A stretch of DNA of 64,000 nucleotides. Source: JAQBQZ01 sp964554765 (GTDB lineage: Bacteria; Patescibacteriota; Minisyncoccia; Phycocordibacterales; CAIRYW01). Every line of letters begins with the position of its first letter. Positions within the stretch are counted from its first letter, which is position 1. The DNA is taken from the NCBI GenBank assembly GCA_964554765.1, contig CAZKPS010000002.1, forward strand, positions 1 through 64,000. Reading direction: 5' to 3'. Below are positions 30,985 through 40,655 of the stretch, piece after piece. The notes under the pieces were generated by a model, which ran no database searches, was not told the DNA's origin, and was given only the letters and a program-made list of their open reading frames with translations. The position numbers were made by a program, and so were the translations under genes.

Positions 30985-31009
30985 AAAAAAAAATCCACCG
31001 AAGGTGGAT
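30985..31009 (-). terminator. Terminator of the 62-aa gene
   Basis: ATCCACC/GGTGGAT with loop GAA and nine T on the minus strand. Confidence 0.8.
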
Positions 31010-31014
31010 AGAGA

Positions 31015-31203
31015 TCAAGACATCCAATTAAACTTCTTGGCCGTCCGCATGAAGAAAGCCCAGATAGTCAACCTGACAGGCTGTACTGGAAGAGATTGTT
31101 GGTCATCATGATCTGGGTCATCTGGCTCCGTGCATTGAGTAGTCATTTCGACGGCGGAACCACCATTTACATGATGATCATTTAGGTCTGATTGAGTATC
31201 CAT
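31015..31203 (-). CDS. Hypothetical protein, 62 aa
   Basis: MDTQSDLNDHHVNGGSAVEM.. then an acidic stretch (TEPDDPDHDDQQ) and a hydrophobic/basic C-terminus (LTIWAFFMRTAKKFNWMS). No family recognised. Terminator six bases after the stop supports a real gene. A start three codons upstream (31212) is possible. Confidence 0.45.
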   Translation of the reverse strand: MDTQSDLNDHHVNGGSAVEMTTQCTEPDDPDHDDQQSLPVQPVRLTIWAFFMRTAKKFNWMS

Positions 31204-31340
31204 AAAAAACAATTCTTGTTCCCTATCAAAGTATCCCCATTCGCTCCGAAAGTCAAATCAGAACGCACTGCTCCTTGCGTGAGATACTTTTTTTTGAATT
31301 TATGATAGTATCCTTTTGGAACAACGAACCTCTACAACCA

Positions 31341-32102
31341 ATGAACTCACCTGTACCAGCCAGAGACACCCAGACACAGCACAACATGGCATCGCGCACT
31401 CTTACCGTGGATCGAGGCGAAATCACCGTTAGAATGAAAGAAATACCACCTCACTATGGACGCATCAGTCGATCAAATATCGATGAGCCTGTGGTCGTCA
31501 TACCCTATTATGATCCCCAGAGGAGTAACATCAAGTATCTCGCAGCCGCTCTGCCTCATGGGTCTAGTCGAAGAATCGAGGTCTGCTGCTTCGACCATAT
31601 CAAATCGACTCATCTACTTGCTCTTACTTTTTTCCGAGCGTTCTGGCTCCCTAGCAAGAGTCCTACATCTATCGACTCGATCGGTGTTGTAACGCGACTC
31701 TTAGAGAAAGGTTGGAATACAGAAACTCTCGCACTCTTTTCAGCCAGAACAAAAAAACAGATCGATCTGCTACGTACACTTTCTCGCACTCTCTCGCGTG
31801 ATCTGAAAGCGGCTTTAATACAGTCGGCATATGATCACTCATTTGTCACCCTGAAGGAAATCGCGTATTACCCGAAGGACAGCCAGATGGAACTTTGGCG
31901 CTACATCCAGAACCAAGGTCTAGATGAAGCACACTTCTACCCATTCCTGTTGAGACTAAGAGATCACACTGGAATAAAAGTCGTTCAGGGTGGTAGAAAG
32001 GCAACATGTCCGAACGAAATCGTGTTCCCAAGCAGAGAGGTGACAAGAGATATCTTGGCTGATATTTCTCGTAAACAAGCTCATTCATCCCCCATCACAT
32101 AG
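31341..32102 (+). CDS. Protein with ParB-like helix-turn-helix region
   Basis: 253 residues from MNSPVPARD. The middle (IGVVTRLLEKGWNTETLALF, then KKQIDLLRTLSRTLSRDLKAAL, then a VTLKEIAYYPKDSQMELW block) follows the ParB/Spo0J central HTH pattern of 'LLEKGWS.EEVA..' and 'LS.EVK.AL'. The N-terminal part could be a degenerate ParB nuclease domain but lacks a clear GERR. Assignment is tentative. An extended -10 (TGATAGTAT) lies at about 31303-31311, so the upstream ATG at 31275 is too early. The end overlaps its terminator. Confidence 0.5.
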   Translation: MNSPVPARDTQTQHNMASRTLTVDRGEITVRMKEIPPHYGRISRSNIDEPVVVIPYYDPQRSNIKYLAAALPHGSSRRIEVCCFDHIKSTHLLALTFFRAFWLPSKSPTSIDSIGVVTRLLEKGWNTETLALFSARTKKQIDLLRTLSRTLSRDLKAALIQSAYDHSFVTLKEIAYYPKDSQMELWRYIQNQGLDEAHFYPFLLRLRDHTGIKVVQGGRKATCPNEIVFPSREVTRDILADISRKQAHSSPIT

Positions 32103-32115
32103 GTGATGGGTTTTT
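32091..32115 (+). terminator. Terminator overlapping the stop codon
   Basis: CCCATCAC/GTGATGGG, loop ATAG (which contains the stop), then five T. Confidence 0.85.
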
Positions 32116-32127
32116 ATATTCAAAATT

Positions 32128-32151
32128 AAATAACAAAAAATTTTGTTATTT
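32128..32151. terminator. AT palindrome between convergent genes
   Basis: AAATAACAAAA/TTTTGTTATTT around AA; probably a bidirectional terminator for the 139-aa gene on the minus strand. Confidence 0.55.
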
Positions 32152-32173
32152 ATAATAAAAAAAGGCACCACCA

Positions 32174-32593
32174 TTAGGTAGCGCCCAGAGGATCTTCGTA
32201 TATGAGATTGGCAGGATTCTCAGATGAGGACACAGCGATCGAAAGGTTCACGACAGACCTGACAGCGAACCACATCCACTCCTCGATAAGGATCTCTTGA
32301 TTCTCATCAATATCCTGCTCATTGAAGACGAGTGAACTTTCATCATATGTCACAAGAGTGAACAGACCTCCACGATTGGCAATCCGAATCTGTGCATCCA
32401 CTTTCATGAAGTGTGTGATTTGAGTGCCGCCCATATTTGAACAAGTGACCAATGGATTGTTGAACCAAGGTCTGATTACAGGAGGGAATGGTCTCCTTGG
32501 ATTGAAATAGACCAATCTTTGTGTAGAGAGTTTACCTCCCTGCCACAGCTCTGCATATTTACCGATGATGGTTTGAGGTGCTTCTGGTTTCAT
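32174..32593 (-). CDS. Hypothetical protein, 139 aa
   Basis: 139 residues, no family recognised. Aromatic- and proline-rich first half (LVYFNPRRPFPPVIRPWF), then a beta-rich part and an acidic segment (NEQDIDENQEILIEEWMW). No signal or membrane segment. Lineage-specific single gene, divergent from the next one. Confidence 0.55.
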   Translation of the reverse strand: MKPEAPQTIIGKYAELWQGGKLSTQRLVYFNPRRPFPPVIRPWFNNPLVTCSNMGGTQITHFMKVDAQIRIANRGGLFTLVTYDESSLVFNEQDIDENQEILIEEWMWFAVRSVVNLSIAVSSSENPANLIYEDPLGAT

Positions 32594-32707
32594 AAGATAG
32601 GAACAAAGTTATACCTAGACTACCCGAAAGATATAATTAGTCAACAAGACATCTGTAAAATAATAATTTTTATGATAGTATTGCCGACTAGAACAACCTT
32701 ATGGATT

Positions 32708-33046
32708 ATGGATCACACTACCACGAATCCCTCACGATCAAGAGAGGTGCTAGAATCAGTCCAAGAAGAATTGTGCGATACACTGTGGGACAAACTCAGT
32801 TGCAGCGACATTACCATCATTGATGCATCACTCCTTCAGTATTTTCCGGACAACAAGCAGGTACCTGTGTGGAATATGGTCAAGGATATCCACGATCCTG
32901 TCCTGCGATTCCGGCTGATTCACAAGATTCTCATATTTTCTGGAATCAAGCTCACACTTGGATCTGATGATGTCGAGCTCCCTCGCAGATTGAAGCTACC
33001 GAGCAAGAAGGAGCTCAGCCTGATTATTGAGAACATTGTCACCTAG
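32708..33046 (+). CDS. Hypothetical protein, 112 aa
   Basis: 112 residues from MDHTTTNPSR; the frame is open upstream but an extended -10 (TGATAGTAT, about 32672-32681, the same sequence as before the ParB-like gene) sets the transcript start after the more upstream ATGs. Helical in character with a conserved-looking LRFRLIHKILIFSG segment. No family recognised. Own terminator. Confidence 0.5.
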   Translation: MDHTTTNPSRSREVLESVQEELCDTLWDKLSCSDITIIDASLLQYFPDNKQVPVWNMVKDIHDPVLRFRLIHKILIFSGIKLTLGSDDVELPRRLKLPSKKELSLIIENIVT

Positions 33047-33054
33047 TCACCCAC

Positions 33055-33085
33055 CCCAGCAATCGCAAGATTGCTGGGAGTTTTA
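33055..33085 (+). terminator. Terminator
   Basis: CCCAGCAATC/GATTGCTGGG, loop GCAA, then AGTTTTAATT. Confidence 0.85.
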
Positions 33086-33086
33086 A

Positions 33087-33356
33087 TTAGAAAAATCGAA
33101 CATTTTTTAAAATTTCTGATATTAAATATTGTGAGAAGAAAAAGAAAAAAACATAATCCAGAATAAGAAAAAGAAATGGTAATTTATATTTCTTTGTTCT
33201 TATAAATACAGTTGCGTTAATAATTATTGGAGATATCACCATGTAGCAGAAAATCCAAAAAAAATCGAATGAATAATTTAAATATGGTCCAATTATAAAA
33301 ACAATTAAATATGGAATAAATAAGTTGAGAAGATTTATCACCGCGATTTTTAACAT
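33087..33356 (-). CDS. Hypothetical membrane protein, 89 aa
   Basis: 89 residues, almost entirely hydrophobic, with three likely spans (about 8-26, 31-52, 58-80) and a short basic loop RTKKYK. No family recognised. It starts 6 bases after the lipase stop on the same strand, so it is probably the last gene of that transcript. Confidence 0.6.
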   Translation of the reverse strand: MLKIAVINLLNLFIPYLIVFIIGPYLNYSFDFFWIFCYMVISPIIINATVFIRTKKYKLPFLFLILDYVFFFFFSQYLISEILKNVRFF

Positions 33357-33362
33357 AAAATT

Positions 33363-36300
33363 TTACTTAAATAAATTAATTATCTTGTTAAAGAGTTCCA
33401 ACAGAAAATTCCAAATTAAACCTATATAATTATTAAAGAATCCGACCGGTGAGGCGAGCAACCACGTTGAATCGTCCTTTAATTCTACCTCTTTAGGAGG
33501 TGTTGCACTAGAGACCTCATCAACATGTCTCACTTCCGTTTTGTTACTTTTTTCCAATACCGGAATAGATTTTGAAATTTTATTACTTAAATATTCACAC
33601 CCTCCCGGGTATTCACAGCTGTTTAATGTTTGAATATTTAAACTAGTTGTCGCTATCTGAATCCCACTTGTTACCGTAGAGATACTAGATATCGGATTAT
33701 CTACAATATTTACCGATGTGACACTTTCAGGCAAATCACCATCAACACTCAGATCGGGATGTAGTGTTTCAATCACATCATCACCATTTCGATCAAGAAG
33801 GATTTGTGAACCCGCAGTACTCACTACCACTTCTCCTTTGGTATTCAGACTCACAATAGGAATGTCACTGAATGACTCTGATTTTACTATTGCCCCGTTA
33901 CGATAATCCTGCACATCGACTCCTGCAGTTCCCACTCCCGTTGCATTGAATCTTATTTTGTAATTCACGGTGTTTGGAATGAACGCAAACTTGTTACCAT
34001 CTAGAGTATCGTAAACCACCCCATCTATCCCGTACTCAATATCCCCATTCTCATCGGGCCCTGTATGATGTCCCACATCATCATAGATATCGAGAGACAC
34101 AGGACTATGTATACTAATAATCTTCCCGTCTGGTAGTGCACAATTATCTGTATTTGTCTTGATATTTGGATTACTACTATAATCAAAATTATCAATATCC
34201 TCATCCAATATCGATGCAACCAGGTCTCTGATGCCACCTTGACTTGGCATTGTCGCGTGCTCGACTCCTGTCACATAGAAGAGTTGATCTGTATTCATCC
34301 CTTCTGCACTCCTTTCGGGCACTGTACCATCCCCTGTTATGTATTTGATCTGGTATTTATAATCTCCATCATACTGCTCATTGTTTGCAAAAATCTTGCC
34401 AATAGTCGGGGTACCGCAGCCAACAATATTAAAACTCTTCACACCATAATCACTCGGATTAAAGTTATCGAGATCATTATGTACGGATTCTGCGTTTTGT
34501 ATGAGCAGGTCATTCCGTCCTGAATTTTTAAGGAATGATTTTGTATCGGCATACGAAAGCCTCCCTGTAATCCCATCCCCATCAGCATCGCCAAGATCAT
34601 AAACATAGTACATATAATCGACAAGCGAAGAATCAAAATATTTTTTACTTGGAAGTAGATTGTATGTGGATGGAAAATTTTGAGAGATTTTTTTAATTTC
34701 ATCCATGTTTATACTAAAAAAATTATTTATTTTCATACCCATATCATCTCCATACATCAACACTTTCTCTGCTTTTGGTGCACCGAGATGCGGAGTCCCG
34801 ATATCTATAAATTTGTCCACATTATTACCTCCAATGTGTTTTATATAATATTTGGCGAGAAGCCCTCCCATACTATGAGCTATCATATCCACCTTGTCGG
34901 ACTTAGTGTCTTTGAGTATCTGATCAATTTTGTGTTTCAATGATTCTACTTTTGAGTTCTCAGCTCCGTTCACATTATCTACCAGATCGAGCCTCCAATC
35001 GTATGGAAATACAAACAGATCTTCTCCCTCTTTGTATTCTTCTGAATTTAATTTATTTACTAATCCATCAAAAAAATCACTACTGTAAATATTTCTGATA
35101 ACCCCATTAGAAAATATATTATTATTTGTATCAGGTCGCCCAGACAATGGTAAGAGAAGACTATCTAAAATTAAGCTATCGAATGGAAGTCCGATAATTG
35201 TTTTAACTCTCGGCCACACCTCAGTCTTATCTGCATCATCCTTATTCAGATAACTCCCCATAATACCTGGAATAATTATTACAGGATTTCTTTTGTTTGG
35301 CTCTTTCGCTAACCACGGATCAAATTGAATTTTGTTTTTTGCAAAATCAGAATACCCCACTATCTCATCACCTAATCCATCATCATTTATCCCAACCACA
35401 AATGGCCCCGTTTTATCTCCCCAAAAATTTCTTCGGACATCCAAATTAATATTTGCACTCTCATTTTGAATACCAAAAGAAATTCCTGTAACATTTCCTA
35501 CGACTGTAGAATTTGTTACAGATAAGTCAGCATCCCTCTGCACATAAAATTCAAATCCCCCGCCATTATTTATAATTTTACTATTTGTAATCTTAATATT
35601 GGGACTGATTGCAAAAATTCCATCACCAATAAAATGACTTACTATTGAATTTGAAATAGTCGCCTTTGTAGATACTGGTATACCCGAAGAACTATCAGAA
35701 TAGAGTTCGATTCCATTATCATCTCCCCCATCTATTGACATACCATCCATGTCAAGTCTCCCACCCACCATAATGATTGGTACAGCAGACTTTGTTGTAA
35801 TTTTGGTATTACTCAAATTTAGTTTAGATCCTTTATACCCTTGAAGAATGTAGTTATTTCCCCCCAGACCATTATCTATATTGCAGTTTCTTAGATTGAT
35901 TGTTGAATTATCAATAGCAAGAATCTCAACCCCAGCATCGCCACCACTAAAATGAACTCTTTCACCCACAAACGATCCAAAATTTTGAAACACCATGGCG
36001 TCAGTAGGATTTACATAGTCAACATCGATAAAATGTATAAATCCATTATATGTCGAGATACCATCAATTTGATTTATAGACACATTACTGAAATCGAGAT
36101 TTGCGAATGAATTCACATAGATGTTCCAAGTTTGATAATTTGAATCTAAATCCATCACCACCTTATTGGATGATGTACCATTTAGAACCAAGTTTCCAAA
36201 CACTGCCATATATNNNNNNNNNNATCTCTGTTCCACCCTCTACAGTAACCGTCACACCACTTGGAATATAAATATCACTTATATAATATGGACCACTCTC

Positions 36301-36630
36301 CTTCGTCCAGGTCTGACTCTCATCTATACTCCCTGAAATATATGTGCCAGAAGGTAGTTCATCGGCAGGTGCGGGATCAGGTATTTCTTCATCAGATTCA
36401 TCCACTGTTTTTGAAGCACCGGATATTGGTTCTGGATTTTCAATATAAGATATCTCTCCACCATCTGTACTTGTCGCCACTGAATTCAAATCAATGTCAG
36501 TAGTTGTGGCTGTAGCTGTAGTAGTATCCTCTAAAATAATCTCTGGTGTAGTAGATGCATCATCAGCAAAAACAACTGTAGGCAAAATCAAGAAGGAGAC
36601 AAATAAGGCAAAAAATATTTTATTCTTCAT
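33363..36630 (-). CDS. Secreted beta-helix protein with LCAT-like lipase domain
   Basis: One gene of about 1085 residues, apparently broken by ten Ns at 36214-36223; joining the flanks gives ...EGGTEIYMAVFG... in frame. Signal peptide (FFALFVSFLILPTVVFA), a Thr-rich linker, a right-handed parallel beta-helix region (repeated S/T-N-S..I..N.GGG units), then an alpha/beta hydrolase of the LCAT/PF02450 type: PVIIIPGIMGSYL, VFPYDWRLDLVDN, nucleophile in MIAHSMGGLLAK, and IGTPHLGAPKA. It probably acts on lipids or acyl esters outside the cell. The C-terminus has a LLASPVGFF motif and a hydrophobic helix shared with the gene upstream. Confidence 0.85.
36214..36223. other. Run of ten Ns
   Basis: Assembly gap within the lipase gene. 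In coding sense, GAGAT before and ATATATGG after would join as GAG ATA TAT ATG G, which is in frame, so little or no sequence may be missing. Confidence 0.7.
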
Positions 36631-38073
36631 TTAATTTGAAAAGAAATTTTTTAAAAATTTAAAGAATCGAACCGGAGTAGCAAGAAGCAACGAATCGTCT
36701 TCTGCTTTTGTTTCTGTAACTCTATCAATAATTGATAATGTTGGAGTGTTTAACTTATCTTTGTCAGCTTTAAATATTTCAGAATTTTGCTCTTCAAGTG
36801 CAAACTGTTTTGCCACCTTTGTTTTAGCAAGTTCTATTTGTTCTTTTGTTGGTTCTGTATAGGCAGTAGTGGCAGTAAGATTATTAGCACCATATGAATC
36901 TGCAACAATATTGTCACCATACACAAGCGAAACAAAATTCGAAATATCATCAAATTTAAAAGGAAACTTCACACTCGATCCCGCCTTAACAAGTGTGTCG
37001 CGAGGAAATGTAAGCTCATTATTACCACTTCGAAGTTTCCAATTTTGAATATTGATTTCGTACTGTCCATTATTCTGTAACTCTACATACCCGCGTGGCC
37101 CATTTATCGTTGATACAATTTTTACATTTGGTGAAACAACTTTTACTTCTGTACGAGATACTGCCCTATCGACACCGTTATAAATATTGAGCACAACAAC
37201 ATAATCACCTCCGAACATATAACTATGATTTACAATCTTACCAGAACCAGTGGTACCGTCCCCAAACGACCAATCATAGGAAACATTCCCGGCAAGTCCT
37301 GAAATACCTGCTTCAAATTCTATCGGTACATCTGTTGTTGTAATTCTGTGTCTCCCAGCATCTGCTTTGAGGGCAGGATTTTCTACAACATAAGTAACGA
37401 TTTTGGTGGAAGAATGTGCAGACAGAACTTCTATACTACCTGAATTTGAAATCGATGTTGTTGTAGTTGATGTTGTACTAGTGGTAGTACCTGTATCACT
37501 TGTCGTTGTAGATGAACCTCCAGTACCGCCCGATGATCCGCCAGTACTTTCTAAAACAGCAATTAAAGCATTGGGCAAACCTGGTGTAGGAGATGCTGGT
37601 ATAAATCCATTACTGGTCTTTTGTAATGAATTACCAGTACCAGCAGCACCAAGCGAAGATGTATAAGTCACTTGATCTATTATTGTTGTTCCGCTTTTTA
37701 ACAAAAGAGTACTGCCCGTATTACTTAATGACCCGAAAGATGCCTTGAGTAGTACACCTGAATAATTTGGATTATCAATCAAGAACTTTGTAAAATCGCT
37801 TACAATAACAGCAAAACTACTTGGAGCCAGTATCGAGTTCCCAGACACACTAGTTAACCCGTGATTTGATGCATCAATACTCTCAAGGAATTTGTAATTT
37901 GAAATATCTACACTTGTAGAATCATTATTATATAATTCCACCCACTCTCGTCCCGAATCAGTGCCCGAGGTATCATACATAATCTCGTTTATAACTATGC
38001 CTGCAAAGGAAAAACTTGGATATACAAAAAATACCCCTGCGAAGAATAAAAAAGAACAAAACTTATATCTCAT
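36631..38073 (-). CDS. Secreted protein with lamin-tail (LTD) and PKD domains
   Basis: 480 residues. Signal peptide ending SFSFAG, then an LTD domain (VINEIMYDTSGTDSGREWVE LYN, ISNYKFL, LKSGTTIIDQVTYT), a Ser/Thr/Gly-rich linker, a PKD domain (VSYDWSFGDGTTGSGKIVNH SYM), and a second LTD-like stretch. The C-terminus carries DDSLLLATPVRFF and a short basic tail. Likely surface-exposed, binding nucleic acid, glycan or protein. Its stop abuts the lipase start (TAA then ATG), so the two are translationally coupled. Confidence 0.85.
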   Translation of the reverse strand: MRYKFCSFLFFAGVFFVYPSFSFAGIVINEIMYDTSGTDSGREWVELYNNDSTSVDISNYKFLESIDASNHGLTSVSGNSILAPSSFAVIVSDFTKFLIDNPNYSGVLLKASFGSLSNTGSTLLLKSGTTIIDQVTYTSSLGAAGTGNSLQKTSNGFIPASPTPGLPNALIAVLESTGGSSGGTGGSSTTTSDTGTTTSTTSTTTTSISNSGSIEVLSAHSSTKIVTYVVENPALKADAGRHRITTTDVPIEFEAGISGLAGNVSYDWSFGDGTTGSGKIVNHSYMFGGDYVVVLNIYNGVDRAVSRTEVKVVSPNVKIVSTINGPRGYVELQNNGQYEINIQNWKLRSGNNELTFPRDTLVKAGSSVKFPFKFDDISNFVSLVYGDNIVADSYGANNLTATTAYTEPTKEQIELAKTKVAKQFALEEQNSEIFKADKDKLNTPTLSIIDRVTETKAEDDSLLLATPVRFFKFLKNFFSN

Positions 38074-38143
38074 TTAAATATTTAAATATATAAACTTTTA
38101 ATATCTTGGTTGAGAACATCCGGCATCCCAGACATTTAAACAA

Positions 38144-38174
38144 AACCCCGCACTCATTTTGTGAGTGAGGGGTT
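38144..38174 (-). terminator. Terminator of the LOG gene
   Basis: AACCCCGCACTCA/TGAGTGAGGGGTT, 13 positions with one mismatch, short loop; only a weak T-run on the minus strand. Confidence 0.6.
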
Positions 38175-38180
38175 CTATAC

Positions 38181-38780
38181 TTAAAACGCTTTTTTCTTGT
38201 AAGTATCATTCACCTTCGCCTTCTTTACCATCTCGATGATTCGCTCTACGAGTCTCTGCGGGTCTTTGTCGAAGATAATATGATCGAGAGGTCGGTTACT
38301 TTTAGCCAAAATTGTTTTTAGAATATCATCTGTATCCCAATCATCACTCTCAAGCACTCCCATTGGCATCTCTGTCTCGTATGCGACCATAAACTCGTGG
38401 AATGTCCCGATGCGACCTGGTCCTGTGATTATAGCGTCAGATGACCGCACAAGGAGCAAGTCTCGTCCTGGATAACCGAATCCTGTGTAGATAATAAGGT
38501 CCATATAATCAAGCGGAAGCTTGTAGCCCTCGACATGTTCTCGCTCGGTAGAAGCAGGAGAGAGTCCGATGGACACCCCTCCAGCATCTTTGGCACCTTT
38601 TGCAGCCCAAAATGGGTATCCTGTAGTAGCTCCTGTCATTGTGACTGCTCCGTGGTTTGCTATCGTCGCTCCGATTATTTTTGCACTCTCGTGTACTCGT
38701 GGTGGAAGATTAGACATTTCTGCAGATCCAGAAACGCAAATCTTAATCTTCAAATGTTCGTGTCTATTTGTATCAATCAT
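38181..38780 (-). CDS. LOG-family / SLOG-domain protein
   Basis: 199 residues. Rossmann-like SLOG fold: KICVSGSAEMS near the N-terminus, GAVTMTGATTGYPFWAAKGA, GVSIGLSPA, and the nucleotide-binding segment GPGRIGTFHEF in place of PGGxGTxxE. LOG proteins release cytokinin-type bases from nucleotides, and the wider family handles nucleotide ligands; the altered PGG motif leaves the substrate uncertain. Single gene. Confidence 0.8.
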   Translation of the reverse strand: MIDTNRHEHLKIKICVSGSAEMSNLPPRVHESAKIIGATIANHGAVTMTGATTGYPFWAAKGAKDAGGVSIGLSPASTEREHVEGYKLPLDYMDLIIYTGFGYPGRDLLLVRSSDAIITGPGRIGTFHEFMVAYETEMPMGVLESDDWDTDDILKTILAKSNRPLDHIIFDKDPQRLVERIIEMVKKAKVNDTYKKKAF

Positions 38781-38831
38781 AATGTAATTATATCAACTAA
38801 AATTTAATTTATAAACCGTGGAACTTATACA

Positions 38832-38928
38832 TTCATCAAATTTCTAAGTAGTTTTGAAGCAGGATTCGCAGGTGTACGAGTTGTACTCCGAAGAATCCTG
38901 CTGAGAAAATACAACGAAATTTGATGAA
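38832..38928. repeat. 97-bp nested inverted repeat
   Basis: Outer arms TTCATCAAATTTC/GAAATTTGATGAA (13 bp, perfect) and inner arms AGCAGGATTC/GAATCCTGCT (10 bp, perfect), with a further near-match GGTGTAC/GTACTCC at the tip. It lies in the spacer between the beta-CASP gene and the LOG gene; no U-run follows. Confidence 0.7.
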
Positions 38929-38984
38929 CATTTAGGCGAATAAAAATTCTTTAAATCTATTTTTATGAGTGGATATGTTCCGCT

Positions 38985-40400
38985 TTAGAAATCTAATATC
39001 ACTACCTCCCCCTGCTTCGGATTATACGCCTCCACCGCGAGATTATCCTGAATCTTCTGCGCCAAAAACATTGCAGACTTTGGCTCACCCATCACCGGAA
39101 ACACAGTCTTCAATGTATCCTTTGAATGCGCAACAAAATCAAGAAGATGATCTGAATCTTTGTGTGAAGAATATCCGTCGATAGTCACTATATTTGCACG
39201 TACTGGAATTTTGTTGCCGTAAATAGTGACAAATTTTTCACCATTTTGAATATGTCGTCCGAGTGTGCCTAGTGATTGATATCCAATAAGGAGAATGGTA
39301 CTTTTTGGATCTGGAAGATAGTGTGCCTCATGGTGTACCACTCGCCCTCCGTTAGACATACCACTTCCTGCGATAATTATTTTTGGATTTGGTAAATCAT
39401 TTAGTTCCTTTGATTCTTCTGCAGTATTGATTTTCTCAAGTCCTGGAAAACTAAACACATCATCTCCACCTTGAATTTCTTTTCTGACCTGCTCATTGAA
39501 TGCTCGGAATCTTTCTTTGTAGACTTCTGTTACTTTGATGGCAAGTGGTGAATCCAAAAATACAGGACATTTTGGAATTCGCCCTTCATCGAGAAGTTGG
39601 TTTATTTCATACAAAAGCACCTGAGTCTTCTCAAGAGAAAAACATGGGATTACTAGAGCCCCACCTCTTCGATGTGCATCTTGAATAGCATGTTCGAGTT
39701 TGAGACGTCTCTCTCCTGCCGGCTCGTGATTACGATCACCATATACACTCTCCATCACCATGTATGTCGCGTCAGTGATGTATTCAGTGTCTCGAAGAAG
39801 AGGTGTCGGTGTATTACCAAGATCTCCTGTAAACACAATTTTTTTATGATTGTAGGTGAATTCATACATAACAGAACCAAGAATATGTCCCGCTTCCTTT
39901 GCACACACCTGGAGTCCAGCTTTCAAATCTGTACAAGTGTAATACGGTATCTCATGCCAGAGCTCGAGGGCTTTTTTGACATCATCCGCATTGTAGAGTT
40001 CAGGAAGATTTTTGTCCCCCGCCTCGTGCGCAAGAAGTTTAAGCGAATCTTCAAACATTATAGGCACGAGTTTATGAGTCTCTACTGTTGAAAATATTTT
40101 ACCCCTGAAACCCTCTTTGATTAATTTTGGGATGAGTCCGATATGATCTACGTGTGCATGAGTGACAAAAAGATAGTCGACAGTCTTCACATCATACACG
40201 AATGGCTTACGATTGTTAGCATCTGATTCTCTTCCCCCTTGTTCCATACCACAATCGATAAGTATCCGCACAGGATCCTCACCCGCTTCTGGTATCGTCT
40301 CCAAAAGAAAATTTGCACCTGTTACAGTTGTAGTCCCGGCCGCAAAAGTGAGTTTGAGTTTTTTTACTTCGGTTTTTTTTCCTTGATTGTTTTCTGTCAT
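38985..40400 (-). CDS. Beta-CASP metallo-beta-lactamase fold RNase
   Basis: 471 residues. MBL motif THAHVDHIG (H81, H83, D85, H86), further metal ligands in EAGHILGSVMYEF and FTGDLGN, then the beta-CASP domain (ALVIPCFSLEKTQVLLYE, IIIAGSGMSNGGRV) and the RMMBL segment with IDGYSSHKD. This is the CPSF73/YSH1-like class, cutting or trimming RNA 3' ends or acting as an RNase J substitute. Single gene; no RNase J is seen in the window. Confidence 0.9.
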   Translation of the reverse strand: MTENNQGKKTEVKKLKLTFAAGTTTVTGANFLLETIPEAGEDPVRILIDCGMEQGGRESDANNRKPFVYDVKTVDYLFVTHAHVDHIGLIPKLIKEGFRGKIFSTVETHKLVPIMFEDSLKLLAHEAGDKNLPELYNADDVKKALELWHEIPYYTCTDLKAGLQVCAKEAGHILGSVMYEFTYNHKKIVFTGDLGNTPTPLLRDTEYITDATYMVMESVYGDRNHEPAGERRLKLEHAIQDAHRRGGALVIPCFSLEKTQVLLYEINQLLDEGRIPKCPVFLDSPLAIKVTEVYKERFRAFNEQVRKEIQGGDDVFSFPGLEKINTAEESKELNDLPNPKIIIAGSGMSNGGRVVHHEAHYLPDPKSTILLIGYQSLGTLGRHIQNGEKFVTIYGNKIPVRANIVTIDGYSSHKDSDHLLDFVAHSKDTLKTVFPVMGEPKSAMFLAQKIQDNLAVEAYNPKQGEVVILDF

Positions 40401-40481
40401 TGAGAGTTTAATTAGTGTACTAAGCCGAAAGTGTTTATTGAAATAATATACAAATAGTATACCAGAGTTTTATATTAACTA

Positions 40482-40649
40482 AAACAAAAACCCGCACAAT
40501 GAAGTGCGGATGATTGTATGGCTATTCAACTGTCGAGTTATTCCTAACGGTAAGTTAGGTGGGTGCACCAACATGATCAGCCTTGGCCTCACGAAAGGTA
40601 TGCTCCCTGATATAAACACAAAGTTAAGATAACATGTGTTGAATAACCT
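40482..40649 (-). ncRNA. Candidate structured small RNA (unassigned)
   Basis: A promoter-RNA-terminator unit of about 168 nt. The RNA begins AGGUUAUUCAAC, which pairs over 11 bp with GUUGAAUAGCC near its 3' end; the rod continues with GUUAU/AUAAC, CUUAAC/GUUAGG and AUCAG/CUGAU. It ends in a terminator CCGCAC/GTGCGG followed by GTTTTTGTTTT. The rod shape with internal loops recalls 6S RNA; the SRP signature (GGAAG loop, AGCAGCC) is not found. Identity is left open. Confidence 0.55.
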
Positions 40650-40655
40650 AATATA

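Noticed and set aside
36163..36236. Frameshift or two separate genes at the lipase locus
   Set aside because: The break coincides with ten Ns and the flanks join in frame; the domain order continues across it.
40482..40649. Candidate ncRNA as SRP (4.5S) RNA
   Set aside because: The apical GGAAG loop and AGCAGCC strand of SRP RNA are not found; only a loosely similar GGGAGCA is present.
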